Assembly: GCF_001907675.1 (NCBI RefSeq)
Contig: NZ_MPNT01000024.1
Coordinates: forward strand, 19,605-83,604
Direction of reading: 5' to 3'
Origin: Mycobacterium paraffinicum
GTDB taxonomy: Bacteria; Actinomycetota; Actinomycetes; Mycobacteriales; Mycobacteriaceae
DNA: 64,000 nucleotides
Made by a program: the position numbers and the translations under genes. The notes beneath the pieces were generated by a model that was not told the origin of the DNA, did not search any database, and worked only from the letters and a program-made list of their open reading frames with translations. Position 1 is the stretch's first letter, and each line of letters opens with the position of its first letter. Below, piece after piece: positions 35,521 through 44,404 of the stretch.

Positions 35521-37340
35521 CCACGAACCTCACCGAGCAACCGATGGTCGAAGACACCGTGACCGGATCCGGGGGCAAGCGAATCTTCGTGCGCCGCTAC
35601 GACAATCCCACCGCCGACTACGTCTTGGTGCTGGTGCACGGCACCGCCGGCAACAGCGAGAGTTACGACGCGTTCGCCGAGCACGTGCGGCGCAATTACC
35701 GGGCGGCGGTCTATTCGTTCGACCTGACCGGGCACGGCCGCACCGAGGGCGAGCCGGGGGTGTTCAGCTTCGAGGACTTCCTCGAAGACACCAGGGCCGT
35801 CACCGATTACGCGGCGCTGCGCACGTCCCTCCCCATCGTCGTGCACGGCGCGAGCCAGGGCGGGGAAGTCGCGTTCCACGCGCTCGACGCGTGCCCGGCC
35901 GTGACGGCCGGCGTGTGCATGAACATCCTGCTGAACGACGAGATCCCGATGAGCCCGGCGATCCGGTTGTTCCGGTCGCGCCCGGCGAAGTGGGCGGCGG
36001 ACAAGCTCGGTGATCGGCTGCAGGTCCCATTAAGACGGGTCATCGACTTCAGGGCCGCCTACCAGGAAGACCCCGGGCTGCTGGACACGAGGAAGAAAGA
36101 CCCGTTCTACGTCTGGCGGTACGGGCTCAAGAGCTACCACTCGGTGTTCAACTACGTGCCGCCAAAACCCGCCGCCGCCAACACCAAACCCGTCCTGATC
36201 ACCTGCGGGCAGCACGACGAGATCGTCGGCCCCGAGCACTGCCGGGCATGCTTCGAGCGGATCGGCGGGACCAAGGATTTCTTCATCATGCCCGGCGGCG
36301 GGCATCAGCTCATGCTGTTCGACACGGTCGTGTACAGCCGCGTGATCGACTCGTGGATCCGGGAACGCGTGCTCGGGGACGCCCCGTCGTGGGAGCCGCC
36401 GATCGAACCCGAAGAGCGACGCTTCTTCGAGTTCCTCGACCGCGAACGGGCCAACGACGCAACAGGCGAGCCCGAGTACCGCTACTCGGTGATCGACCGC
36501 GCGCTGATGCGGATCAGCAACGGCACGATCGAGCGCGGCGTGCGCTACTTCTCCAACGCCGAGGTCAGCGAACAGTGGCGCTTCACCGCCGACCTTGTCG
36601 GCGAAATCGACTACGCCGCATGGGAATTCCTCCGCGACTACCTTCCGTCCGTCGACGGTCGGCGCCCGAGGATGGCGGTGATCGGGTGCGGCCGTGGTGG
36701 GGCGATCGAGGGATTGCTCAAACGCTATCCGGAGTTGGGCCAATGGGACATCGTGGGCGTCGACGTCGACTATAAATCGATCGACGCGGCCCGCAAGCGG
36801 TTCGCCGACACGGACGGGGTGAGCTTCGTCGTCGGCGACGCGCGTGACCCGGAGGTGTTGGGGACCAATCGATTCGACCTGGTCTACCAGCACGGGGTGC
36901 TCGACCACTGCACCGAACACCGCCGCCTGATGGACAGCGTCTTTCGCGCGCTGCGGCCGGGCGGCCGGATGTTCTACGTCGCACCGGACCGCAACGTGTG
37001 CACCTGGCTGTGTTTCGTGACCGTCGGGCCGCTGTTCGTGTTCGGTCTGCGCAAGACCAACCACGACTTCCGGCGATTCCCTCGCCCCGCCGAGTTGAAC
37101 GCCATGCTTGCGCAGACCGGTTTCGAGCTGCTGCCCCGGCGAGGCCGGCCGCACGCCCCCGCCATGGTCGGGGTCGAATACAAGTCGGGGATGAACCCGT
37201 TCCCCGTCAAGAAATCGGTGCGCACCCGCGCCCTAGGCGAGGAGATCTTCGAGCACACCGAGCCCCGGTGGTGGCTGAGGAACGGCTTCGTCGGAGAGTA
37301 TGCGGGAGCGGTCCAAAAGCCGCTGATTAACGCCCGTTGA
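35517..37340 (+). CDS. Alpha/beta hydrolase-methyltransferase fusion
   Basis: 607 aa two-domain protein. Residues 20-290 are an alpha/beta hydrolase: oxyanion HGTAGN (41-46), nucleophile in HGASQGG (Ser113), a late Asp in CGQHDEIVG and His in GGGHQLML. Residues 380-540 are a class I SAM methyltransferase: VIGCGRGGAIEGLL (motif I, from about 387), IVGVDVDYKS, then VVGDARDP and FDLVYQHGVLDHC. A 90-residue linker joins them (EYRYSVIDRALMRISNG). The hydrolase half resembles monoacylglycerol-lipase-type lysophospholipases. A single protein that releases and then methylates an acid or alcohol is the obvious hypothesis. Co-transcribed with, and probably repressed by, the TetR gene upstream. Confidence 0.85.
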   Translation: MTTNLTEQPMVEDTVTGSGGKRIFVRRYDNPTADYVLVLVHGTAGNSESYDAFAEHVRRNYRAAVYSFDLTGHGRTEGEPGVFSFEDFLEDTRAVTDYAALRTSLPIVVHGASQGGEVAFHALDACPAVTAGVCMNILLNDEIPMSPAIRLFRSRPAKWAADKLGDRLQVPLRRVIDFRAAYQEDPGLLDTRKKDPFYVWRYGLKSYHSVFNYVPPKPAAANTKPVLITCGQHDEIVGPEHCRACFERIGGTKDFFIMPGGGHQLMLFDTVVYSRVIDSWIRERVLGDAPSWEPPIEPEERRFFEFLDRERANDATGEPEYRYSVIDRALMRISNGTIERGVRYFSNAEVSEQWRFTADLVGEIDYAAWEFLRDYLPSVDGRRPRMAVIGCGRGGAIEGLLKRYPELGQWDIVGVDVDYKSIDAARKRFADTDGVSFVVGDARDPEVLGTNRFDLVYQHGVLDHCTEHRRLMDSVFRALRPGGRMFYVAPDRNVCTWLCFVTVGPLFVFGLRKTNHDFRRFPRPAELNAMLAQTGFELLPRRGRPHAPAMVGVEYKSGMNPFPVKKSVRTRALGEEIFEHTEPRWWLRNGFVGEYAGAVQKPLINAR

Positions 37341-37463
37341 GCAGCGGGTTTCGATTCGGGACTGGGTGGCTATCCGGAACCAGCAGGGCAGTCAGCTTTC
37401 CGACAGGAGATCGACACGGACCTCCAAGGAACTCAGTCCTACCGCGGCCAGGGCAGTAACGGA

Positions 37464-38612
37464 GTGCTCCTGGTGCCAGGCGGTCTCCTTGGCGACGGTC
37501 GGTACGAGCTGCGCGGTGTCCTGGGCCGCGGGGCGATGGCCGAGGTACGCGACGGGTGGGACCGCAAGCTGAACCGGCCCGTCGCCATCAAGCTGCTCTA
37601 TCCCGGCGTGGCCGAGCGGCCGGACAACCGCTCGCGGTTCGACACGGAGGGGCGTCTCGCCGCGCGGCTGACCGGGCGGCACGTCGTGGTGGTCCACGAC
37701 GTCGGTGACCATTACGGGCTGCCGTTCATCGTCATGGAGCGGTTACCCGGCGTGACGCTGGCCGACCACATCGCCCGCGGGCCGCTGCCGGTGTCCTTCG
37801 TGTACGCCGTGCTCGACGGCGTCCTGGACGCCCTGACCGAGGCGCACAGCGCCGGCATCCTGCACCGAGACGTCAAGCCCGGCAACATCTTGTTCACCGC
37901 CGCGGGTGAACCCAAGCTCGCCGACTTCGGCATCGCCAAGACGTCCGGCGCCGCCTACACCCGGGCGGGCGAGGTCGTCGGCAGCATGGCCTACCTGAGC
38001 CCGGAGCGGCTGACGTCCAAGCCGGGCACGGTGGTCGACGACCTGTACGCCGTCGGCGTGGTGGGCTACGAGGCGCTGACCGGGCGGCGGCCGTTCCCGC
38101 AGGAGGACCTGGGCGCGCTGGCGCACGCGATCCTGCACGAGACGCCGCCGCCGCTGGCCGCGCTACGCCCGGATGTGCCGCCCAACCTCGCCGCCGCGAT
38201 CGAACGGGCCATGGCGCGCGACCCCAAGTGGCGGTTCGACCAGGCCGCCGCAATGCGAGCCACGCTGGCCGGCGCCGCGCACCCGGCGATGCCCACCGGC
38301 ACCCGGGTGATGGAGGCGCCGCCGCCAGCCGTGCTGACCTACACGCCCGCGCGGCTGGAGCCAGACAGTCCCCGGCGCAAATGGTGGATCGCGGCGATCG
38401 CTGCCGCGTTCGCGCTGGCGCTCCTGTTGTTCGCCATCGATCCGCCGTTCTCGGCGCCACCCCCGGCGCCCACGACGACGACGACCACGCCGGCGCCGCC
38501 CCCGACGACCACCGCCACCACCACACCGAGCAGCAGCACCCCGCAGCCGGCGCCCCCGCCGGGTCCACCCGGTCACGGGGGCCCTAAGCACAAAGGCGGG
38601 CACGGCGGCTGA
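37464..38612 (+). CDS. Membrane Ser/Thr protein kinase
   Basis: 382 aa PknB-type kinase. Gly loop LGRGAMAEV (20-28), Lys43 in VAIKLL, catalytic HRDVKPGN with Asp136, DFGIAK near 154, and SPERL closing a full-length activation loop that includes several Thr/Ser. One TM helix follows (about 306-326), then a Thr/Pro-rich extracellular tail ending GGPKHKGGHGG. It has no PASTA repeats. Start is a GTG at 37464 (another at 37473). All catalytic residues are present, so it is predicted active. Confidence 0.92.
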   Translation: MLLVPGGLLGDGRYELRGVLGRGAMAEVRDGWDRKLNRPVAIKLLYPGVAERPDNRSRFDTEGRLAARLTGRHVVVVHDVGDHYGLPFIVMERLPGVTLADHIARGPLPVSFVYAVLDGVLDALTEAHSAGILHRDVKPGNILFTAAGEPKLADFGIAKTSGAAYTRAGEVVGSMAYLSPERLTSKPGTVVDDLYAVGVVGYEALTGRRPFPQEDLGALAHAILHETPPPLAALRPDVPPNLAAAIERAMARDPKWRFDQAAAMRATLAGAAHPAMPTGTRVMEAPPPAVLTYTPARLEPDSPRRKWWIAAIAAAFALALLLFAIDPPFSAPPPAPTTTTTTPAPPPTTTATTTPSSSTPQPAPPPGPPGHGGPKHKGGHGG

Positions 38613-38831
38613 TTTGAAAGATGCGTTGCGAGAAGCAGTGCCCGTCCCCTGGCATGGTCGAAAGTGGGTTCGGCGGGCTGCCACCTAATTCGCCCGCTAC
38701 AGGTCCTCACCCTTATCCCGCACACCTTGGACCACAAGTGGCCGTTGCTAGGCGAAATCCCCGAAGAATTCGAAGGGCCACGCGGATGACGACCGAGGTC
38801 GGCGGCTACCAGCTGTGACAATGGAGACAAC

Positions 38832-39239
38832 ATGACTCAGCCCGATGACCGGCATCTAGGGCACAACAAGCCGGAAATTAACGCCGAAGAATTCCTGCGA
38901 AAGGAGCTGCTGCTCGACGGGCAGGCAATGTGTATCCCGATGGCGCAGGTCACATCCATCATGAGACGTCATCGCCTCGCCGATACCGTCGAGGACGAGC
39001 AAAACTTGGTGCTGCGCACGATTCGATCCCTGCTCGACGACGGCCTCATGAAGATCGGCGACATACTCGGCGCTTCTGATGAACGAGTGGTGCCTTGGGA
39101 TCTCTCGATCGATGCCGCCATGGAGCGCCTTCGCGATCTTTTCGTCGGCCACTACGACGAGCCCACGCTGTGGGATTTGGCGGTCTGGTTCCAATTGACA
39201 CCCGACGGCGAAAAAGTGGCCGAGTCATTGAAAGGCTGA
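38832..39239 (+). CDS. Conserved hypothetical protein
   Basis: 135 aa, soluble, acidic, mostly helical, with a GGAG ribosome-binding site before the ATG. No signal peptide or known motif. The end ERLRDLFVGHYDEPTLWDLA resembles other small mycobacterial hypothetical proteins. It lies between two kinase genes; a role as kinase substrate or partner is possible but only positional. Confidence 0.7.
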   Translation: MTQPDDRHLGHNKPEINAEEFLRKELLLDGQAMCIPMAQVTSIMRRHRLADTVEDEQNLVLRTIRSLLDDGLMKIGDILGASDERVVPWDLSIDAAMERLRDLFVGHYDEPTLWDLAVWFQLTPDGEKVAESLKG

Positions 39240-39245
39240 CAGTAG

Positions 39246-39416
39246 TTCAACCGTCACCTTTATTACTACGACTACCGCGGCGTCGTCGACGCCGACACCG
39301 GTGCCGTCTACGGGTGGCCGGACGGTCCGATCAATGCCACCCCGCAGCCGCCGCCAGCCGGAACACCCAACTTCACCTGCGGCCTATTCTGGTGTCCGGT
39401 GCCGCCGCACGCGTGA
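39246..39416 (+). pseudogene. Remnant 3' end of a coding gene
   Basis: A 56-codon open stretch ending at TGA 39414 reads FNRHLYYYDYRGVVDADTG, then a Pro-rich linker and CGLFWCPVPPHA. It looks like a real protein C-terminus (aromatic, two Cys), but it is preceded immediately by an in-frame TAG and has no start codon. It is therefore a gene fragment, probably left by recombination between the kinase genes. Confidence 0.5.
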
Positions 39417-39495
39417 GCCGCCGCACGTTAGGTCGGCGCCCGATTCGGGAACCCGCACGGTTGGACCTTTACGACCTAACGAAAGGACTGCCCCA

Positions 39496-40929
39496 TTGAC
39501 CGCGCGGCTTGGCACCCGGCTCGGGCCCTACGAGCTGCGATCGCTGATCGGAGCGGGTGTGACGGGCGAGGTCTACCGCGCGCACGACACGGTTAGGGAC
39601 CGGACGGTCGCGGTCAAGCTGGTATCCGCCGACATCGCCGCGGAACCCGGCTTCCAGCAACGCTTTCGACAGGACTGCGGTGTTGCCGCGCGGTTGGAGG
39701 AGCCGCATGTCATCCCGGTGCACGACTTCGGTTCGATCAACGGGGTTTGTTATGTCGACATGCAGCTGGTCGACGGCGGCAGCCTCAGGAATCTGCTGCG
39801 CGAGCGGGGGCCACTGGAAGCGTCGCGCGCCGCGTCGATCGCCGCGCAGGTGGCGCGGGCGCTGGACGCCTCGCACGCCGCCGGGCTGGTGCATTTGGCT
39901 GTTCGGCCCGAAAACGTGCTGCTGACCCGGGACCACTTCGCGTATCTCGTCGACTTCGGTCTCGGGCACGGCGACCCGTCGCGGGTGTATATGGCGCCCG
40001 AGCGCTTCACCACCGGCCGGGTCGGGCCGCAGACCGACGTGTACTCCCTGGCGTGCCTGCTCTACGAGTGCCTGACCGGTCAGCCTCCGTTCGAGGCGTC
40101 CGACCCGGCCGAGCTGAGGAGCGCCCACCTGCTCTCGCCGGCGCCGCGACCCAGCATCATGCGCCGTGGCGTGGGCCGGGCCTTCGACGACGTCATCGCC
40201 GTCGGCATGGCCAAACAGCGCACGGAGCGGTTCGCCTCCGCGGGTGAACTCGCCCGGGCGGCGAGCGAGGCCGTGAACGCGGCCTACGAGCGGGTCACGG
40301 TCGGTGCTAGCGCGGGGCCTCTTGGCACTCGTCCGTTCGAGGCGATCCACCCGAACCCGGATGACACCGGCTTCAGTCCGTATCCGGTTGTGGCAACCCC
40401 GCCTTCGCCACGACCGCCTCGTTTGGGTGGCCGCGCGCCGCTGGTGGCGGCCGGGGCGGCGGTGGCGCTGGTGGTCGTCGGGCTGATCGTGGCGCTGGTG
40501 TCGGCGCTTGTCGACCATGGTTCGCCGCCGCCTCGGACGGCTCAGGCGCCATCGCCGGCGCCGTCCAGCCCGCCGCCGCCGAAGACGCCGACGTTGTCGG
40601 CTCCGGTGCGCGGCGCCGACGGGTTAGGTTTCGTCGGCGAGACCGCCCGCTGTGACCCGGGTAATCCGCCGGCCGCCGTCGTGCGGACCGCCAAGTCGCT
40701 GGCCGTAGTGTGCCAAAACCTCAGCGGCAGTTACTACTACCGCGGCGAGCGGATCAGCGACGGCGCCCACATCGAGCTGTCCAATGCCGAGCGGGTCGGG
40801 GATGGGTTCGACGTGACCAACCCGGTTGACGGCGTCGTCTATGAGGTGCGGCCGAGTCGGCTCCGGATCATCAGCGGCAGCCACGTCGATTCGTCCGAGC
40901 CGGTGCTGCAGTACGCGACGGCGTCGTGA
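39496..40929 (+). CDS. Membrane pseudokinase of the STPK family
   Basis: 477 aa from a TTG start with a GAAAGGA ribosome-binding site. The kinase fold is recognisable: ATP-binding Lys41 in VAVKLV, DFG at about 153, APERF. The catalytic loop, however, reads HLAVRPEN instead of HRDxKPEN, so the catalytic Asp is Ala135 and the Arg before it is Leu134. The activation segment between DFG and APE is only about 11 residues, with no Thr phospho-sites. One TM helix follows (about 315-340), then a Pro/Ser-rich linker and a 110-residue extracellular domain with two cysteines. Predicted catalytically dead, perhaps a scaffold or sensor. Confidence 0.85.
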   Translation: MTARLGTRLGPYELRSLIGAGVTGEVYRAHDTVRDRTVAVKLVSADIAAEPGFQQRFRQDCGVAARLEEPHVIPVHDFGSINGVCYVDMQLVDGGSLRNLLRERGPLEASRAASIAAQVARALDASHAAGLVHLAVRPENVLLTRDHFAYLVDFGLGHGDPSRVYMAPERFTTGRVGPQTDVYSLACLLYECLTGQPPFEASDPAELRSAHLLSPAPRPSIMRRGVGRAFDDVIAVGMAKQRTERFASAGELARAASEAVNAAYERVTVGASAGPLGTRPFEAIHPNPDDTGFSPYPVVATPPSPRPPRLGGRAPLVAAGAAVALVVVGLIVALVSALVDHGSPPPRTAQAPSPAPSSPPPPKTPTLSAPVRGADGLGFVGETARCDPGNPPAAVVRTAKSLAVVCQNLSGSYYYRGERISDGAHIELSNAERVGDGFDVTNPVDGVVYEVRPSRLRIISGSHVDSSEPVLQYATAS

Positions 40930-41040
40930 TCACGCCGGCCGGCTGCCGATCTCCAGGCCGGCTAGCTTGCAGGTGCCGCGAACACCACCCGGCCGTATTC
41001 CCTTACCCGGCAAGGCAATCGACCGGCGAGGTGGACGCCG

Positions 41041-42198
41041 TCATCGCTTTGCGGCCAGGCCCGACTGCACGAGCGCGTCGTCGATGAAGCGCTGCACCGG
41101 CCGCGAGCGGAAGAATCCGGTGTGGCCGCCTGGGTACCACTGGATTTCGGGCTTGCCCCAGTGCTCCCAAAGCCGGGTGACCTGGTCGCGCGGGTGTACC
41201 AGCCGGTCGGCGAGGCCGGCATAGATGAAGCGGCCCTTTTGCGGCACGCGCGGGGTCAAGGCCAGCGGCGAGATCATCCGGCCGAGGGGCTTGGCCGCGT
41301 TCATGGTGTGGCCTAGCGCGGCATGGCCGCTGAGGCCGGCGTGGCGGCCGACCAGGTTCACCAGGTCGACGGCCGGCACCCCCAGGATGGCGCAGGTGAG
41401 GCCGTCGTCGAGGCTGGCGACGAGCGACGAGATCAACCCGCCGAGGGAGATGCCGTTGACCCCGATCGCCGCGTCGGACTGCTGGGCGCGAATCCAGGCG
41501 ATTAGCCGCCGGATGTCCCAGACCGCTTGGGCGGCGCCGTGGACGTCGTCGAGCACGTTCTCGCTGGGGAACTTTGGTCCGCTCGCTCTTGGGCCGTGCA
41601 AAGGAAGCACGGGGAGAACGACGTTCAGGTCGAGATCCCGGTACAGGTGCCAGGCGTGGAACAGCATCGGGTCGAGCGCGGCGCGGCCCATCTCGGCGCC
41701 GTGGATGCAGATCAGCCAGGGCCGCGGGCGGCGGTGCCGGAACATCAGGGCGTATTCGCGGTAGTTGCCGGTGTAGGTGCGCCACCGTTCCCGGCCGGGT
41801 TCGCCGTCGTGGGGTTCGTAGTCGCTGTCGAAGGACAGCCGCTCGTAGTTGCGTCCCATGCTGCTCACGCGCTTGACCGTGACGTCGGTCAGGGGTGGGG
41901 GCGGGGCGAAGAAGCCCTCGGGATTGTCGAGCCAGCCCTTTTCGCCGTAGAACTCTTGTGCGGCAAGCACTTCCCTGTCGATGCGTTCGAGTGTTTGTGC
42001 GTCGGGGGCCCGGCGGAGCATGCTGAAGCCGCTCAGCAGGATCTCGTCGCGGAATGCCTGCGCCGCGAGCGCGATGGTGGGCCGGGCCACCGGTAGCTCG
42101 TCGGGTTCGCGATCCAGGTAGGTGCCCCAGGAGCGGGCGTAGAAGCCGCCGGTGCGGGTGAACGGCCCGAGTAGTTGCGTGATCGGGTTGGCGGGCAT
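41041..42198 (-). CDS. Alpha/beta hydrolase (ABHD18-like)
   Basis: 385 aa. The nucleophile motif is NGISLGG with Ser251; LICIHGAEMGRAALDP near 162-177 forms the oxyanion region; GLADRLVHP and GGHTGFF supply Asp and His. The long N-terminal cap (about 150 residues) is unlike small hydrolases and resembles ABHD18/DUF2048-type proteins. Its ATG directly abuts the stop of the upstream P450 gene, so the two are co-transcribed and probably act on the same substrate. Confidence 0.83.
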   Translation of the reverse strand: MPANPITQLLGPFTRTGGFYARSWGTYLDREPDELPVARPTIALAAQAFRDEILLSGFSMLRRAPDAQTLERIDREVLAAQEFYGEKGWLDNPEGFFAPPPPLTDVTVKRVSSMGRNYERLSFDSDYEPHDGEPGRERWRTYTGNYREYALMFRHRRPRPWLICIHGAEMGRAALDPMLFHAWHLYRDLDLNVVLPVLPLHGPRASGPKFPSENVLDDVHGAAQAVWDIRRLIAWIRAQQSDAAIGVNGISLGGLISSLVASLDDGLTCAILGVPAVDLVNLVGRHAGLSGHAALGHTMNAAKPLGRMISPLALTPRVPQKGRFIYAGLADRLVHPRDQVTRLWEHWGKPEIQWYPGGHTGFFRSRPVQRFIDDALVQSGLAAKR

Positions 42199-43452
42199 CT
42201 AGCCTCGCTTGGCTCCGGGGGTGAAGGTGACCGGCAGATTGGCGAGCCCGGCCATGCTGGGGTTGCCGAGATATTGGTCGACGTTGTCGACGTCGACTCG
42301 GTAGTCGGGGATGCGGTCGAGCACGGCCCTGACCATGACTTCGGCCATCAGCCGGGCGAGGTGCGAGCCGATGCAGCGGTGCGGGCCGAGCCCGAATGCG
42401 ACGTGCCGGTTGGGCGCGCGGTCGAGGATGATCTCGTCGGGCTGGGGGAATTCCTTTTCGTCGTGGTTGGCCGAGAGCCAGCTGATGACGACTCTGTCGT
42501 TCTTTCTCAGGCGTTGGCCGTTTAGCTCGACATCGTGAGTGACTGTGCGGCTGAGGGTTTGGTTGACGGAGAAGTAGCGCAGGAATTCGTCGGTGGCGGT
42601 GCGGTAGAGCTCGGGGTAGTCGATGAGTTGTTGTCTCAGGTGTGGGTGCGTTCCCAGGTGATGGAGCGTCAGCGCGGTCTGGGAGGTAGTGGTGTCGACG
42701 CCGCCGCCGATCAAGTTCCAGAGGATGTTGAGCAGCTGTTCGTCGGTGAGGCGGTGGCCATCGAACTCGAACTGGAGGAGGAAGCTGGTCAGGTCGTCTT
42801 CCGGTTTGGCCCGTCTGCTGGCCGCGTATTCGAGGACCTCTTCCATCATCTTCGGGACTTTGCCGATGGCGTCCAGGTACTCCGGGCTGTCCTGCGGGAC
42901 GGCCATGACGGAGTGAAAGAGATGGGCGTACAGGTGCCAGTTGTCGAGGGGCAGACCCATCAGCTTCATGGTGAGGATGGCGGGGACCGGGCTGGCGTAA
43001 TCGAGGACGAGGTCCATGCGGCCGTCTTCGATTTTCTGGTCGAGGAACTCATGCGCCTTGTGTTCCATGAAGGGCTTGAGTTTCTGGACGGCGCCGGGGG
43101 AGAAGAACGGCGCCAGCGCGTGGCGTAGGGCCTGGTGGTAGGGGCCGTCGACCTCGCCGATGCCCAGGGCCGGCTGGCCTTCGGGACGCGGGACGCCCAT
43201 CTCGCCCTGGTAGTCGACGCCGTCTTCGGAGTTGGGTTCGTACTTGTGGGCGAAGGTGTCGCCGTCTCTGGCCGTGCGGCTCACCGCGTCGTAGCTGCTG
43301 AGGAACCAGAAGCCGCCGTAGTTCTCGTTCCAAGCGACGGGGCACTTGCTTCTCAGATCTTTGTTGATGGCCAGTTCATTGAGGTTGAACGCGTCGGAGT
43401 GATGGTCGAAGTCGACGATGGCGTCTTCGGCGACGTCGGGACGGGTTGTCAT
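42199..43452 (-). CDS. Cytochrome P450
   Basis: 417 aa. I-helix GGGVDTTTS near residue 245, ExxR in DEFLRYFS near 289, haem loop FGLGPHRCIG with Cys360. Good GGAGGA ribosome-binding site before the ATG. First gene of a P450-hydrolase pair. The AT-rich 84-bp gap upstream is divergent with the VOC gene and must hold both promoters. Substrate unknown; likely a steroid or lipid by comparison with other mycobacterial P450s. Confidence 0.94.
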   Translation of the reverse strand: MTTRPDVAEDAIVDFDHHSDAFNLNELAINKDLRSKCPVAWNENYGGFWFLSSYDAVSRTARDGDTFAHKYEPNSEDGVDYQGEMGVPRPEGQPALGIGEVDGPYHQALRHALAPFFSPGAVQKLKPFMEHKAHEFLDQKIEDGRMDLVLDYASPVPAILTMKLMGLPLDNWHLYAHLFHSVMAVPQDSPEYLDAIGKVPKMMEEVLEYAASRRAKPEDDLTSFLLQFEFDGHRLTDEQLLNILWNLIGGGVDTTTSQTALTLHHLGTHPHLRQQLIDYPELYRTATDEFLRYFSVNQTLSRTVTHDVELNGQRLRKNDRVVISWLSANHDEKEFPQPDEIILDRAPNRHVAFGLGPHRCIGSHLARLMAEVMVRAVLDRIPDYRVDVDNVDQYLGNPSMAGLANLPVTFTPGAKRG

Positions 43453-43536
43453 TTGGTTTGTCCTCCACCGCGACCTGGCTGCTTTTTACACTATCTTTGC
43501 ATTATTACGCGCCGGGTTCCGCCGAGAAAGGCCACG

Positions 43537-43989
43537 ATGAGTAGTCACCGGACGACCTTCAACCACGTCGGATTGTGCGTCTCCGATCGCGAGCGGTCGC
43601 GGCGGTTCTACGAGAATGTGCTCGGCTTTCAGTTCTGGTGGGAGCTCGATCCGCCCGACGGCCCTACGTCCAAGCTGGTGCAGCTTCCCGAGCCGCTCGG
43701 GGTGCACGCGACCTATCTGGTGCGCGACGGTTTTGTGCTCGAACTCATGGACTACTCAAGGCGTCAGGTTCACGCCGGGTCGGAACGCGTCATGGATCAG
43801 GTTGGGCTGACGCATATCTCGTTTTCGGTGTCCGATCTCAGCAGTGCGTTGGAGAAGGTCGAGGAGTTCGGGGGAACGGTGGTCGAGGGGACGGTCAACG
43901 GCGCGATGGCGATGATCCGCGATCCGGATGGGCAACTGCTTGAGCTGCTTTCGGATGGGTGGTTGTCGGCATTGCCGCCTCGGCCTTAG
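43537..43989 (+). CDS. VOC/glyoxalase-fold protein
   Basis: 150 aa from ATG 43537. One VOC domain with two beta-alpha-beta-beta-beta modules: FNHVGLCVSDRERSRRFYEN at the start (metal His in the first strand), LTHISFSVSDL in the second half, and MIRDPDGQLLELL near the C-terminus with the final metal Glu. It could be a glyoxalase, dioxygenase or resistance protein. It is divergent from the P450 operon and may belong to the same pathway. Confidence 0.85.
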   Translation: MSSHRTTFNHVGLCVSDRERSRRFYENVLGFQFWWELDPPDGPTSKLVQLPEPLGVHATYLVRDGFVLELMDYSRRQVHAGSERVMDQVGLTHISFSVSDLSSALEKVEEFGGTVVEGTVNGAMAMIRDPDGQLLELLSDGWLSALPPRP

Positions 43990-44404
43990 AGCGGTTCCTT
44001 TCAAGGCGGTGGCAGTCATGCCGCTGGCCAAGGACACATCCTCCGTTGATCGCGGATTCTGGCCCCGCCCGTCTCCGCCTAACAAGTGATGCCGCTCAAG
44101 AGCTCAAGAGCTCAAGAGCTCAATAGCCGCTAGCCGCACCCGGCCGCGCGGCAACGCTTCGGCATAGCAACTCACAGCTTGAAAGCCGTGTCGAAATCCC
44201 GATACTTGTCGCACTATCAACATAGGCTTCTATCTGCGCTGTTCCGCCAAAGCTCCTAATCGCTTTGACCTGCGAGAATAGTGTCTGCTCCAGCCATAAT
44301 TGAAAACGATTAGCAATAACGCGGTCCTACGGCAAGGGGATTCACTTGAACATGAGAGAACCGACGACCGCCTCCCCCGCCAACCTCAGCACGAGGGTCG
44401 TGTG
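43990..44404. other. Intergenic junction before the restriction island
   Basis: 415 bp without a gene. It contains the 8-bp tandem repeat at 44094-44123 and then clearly AT-richer DNA leading into hsdM. No tRNA, integrase or att-like repeat is visible. This is the probable left boundary of the island. Confidence 0.5.
44094..44123 (+). repeat. 8-bp tandem repeat GCTCAAGA
   Basis: GCTCAAGA is repeated three times and followed by GCTCAA. A short microsatellite at the left junction of the island; the array is too short and has no spacers to be CRISPR. Confidence 0.85.

Noticed and set aside
44094..44123. Short repeats as a CRISPR array
   Set aside because: Units are 8 bp with no spacers and no cas genes are present.
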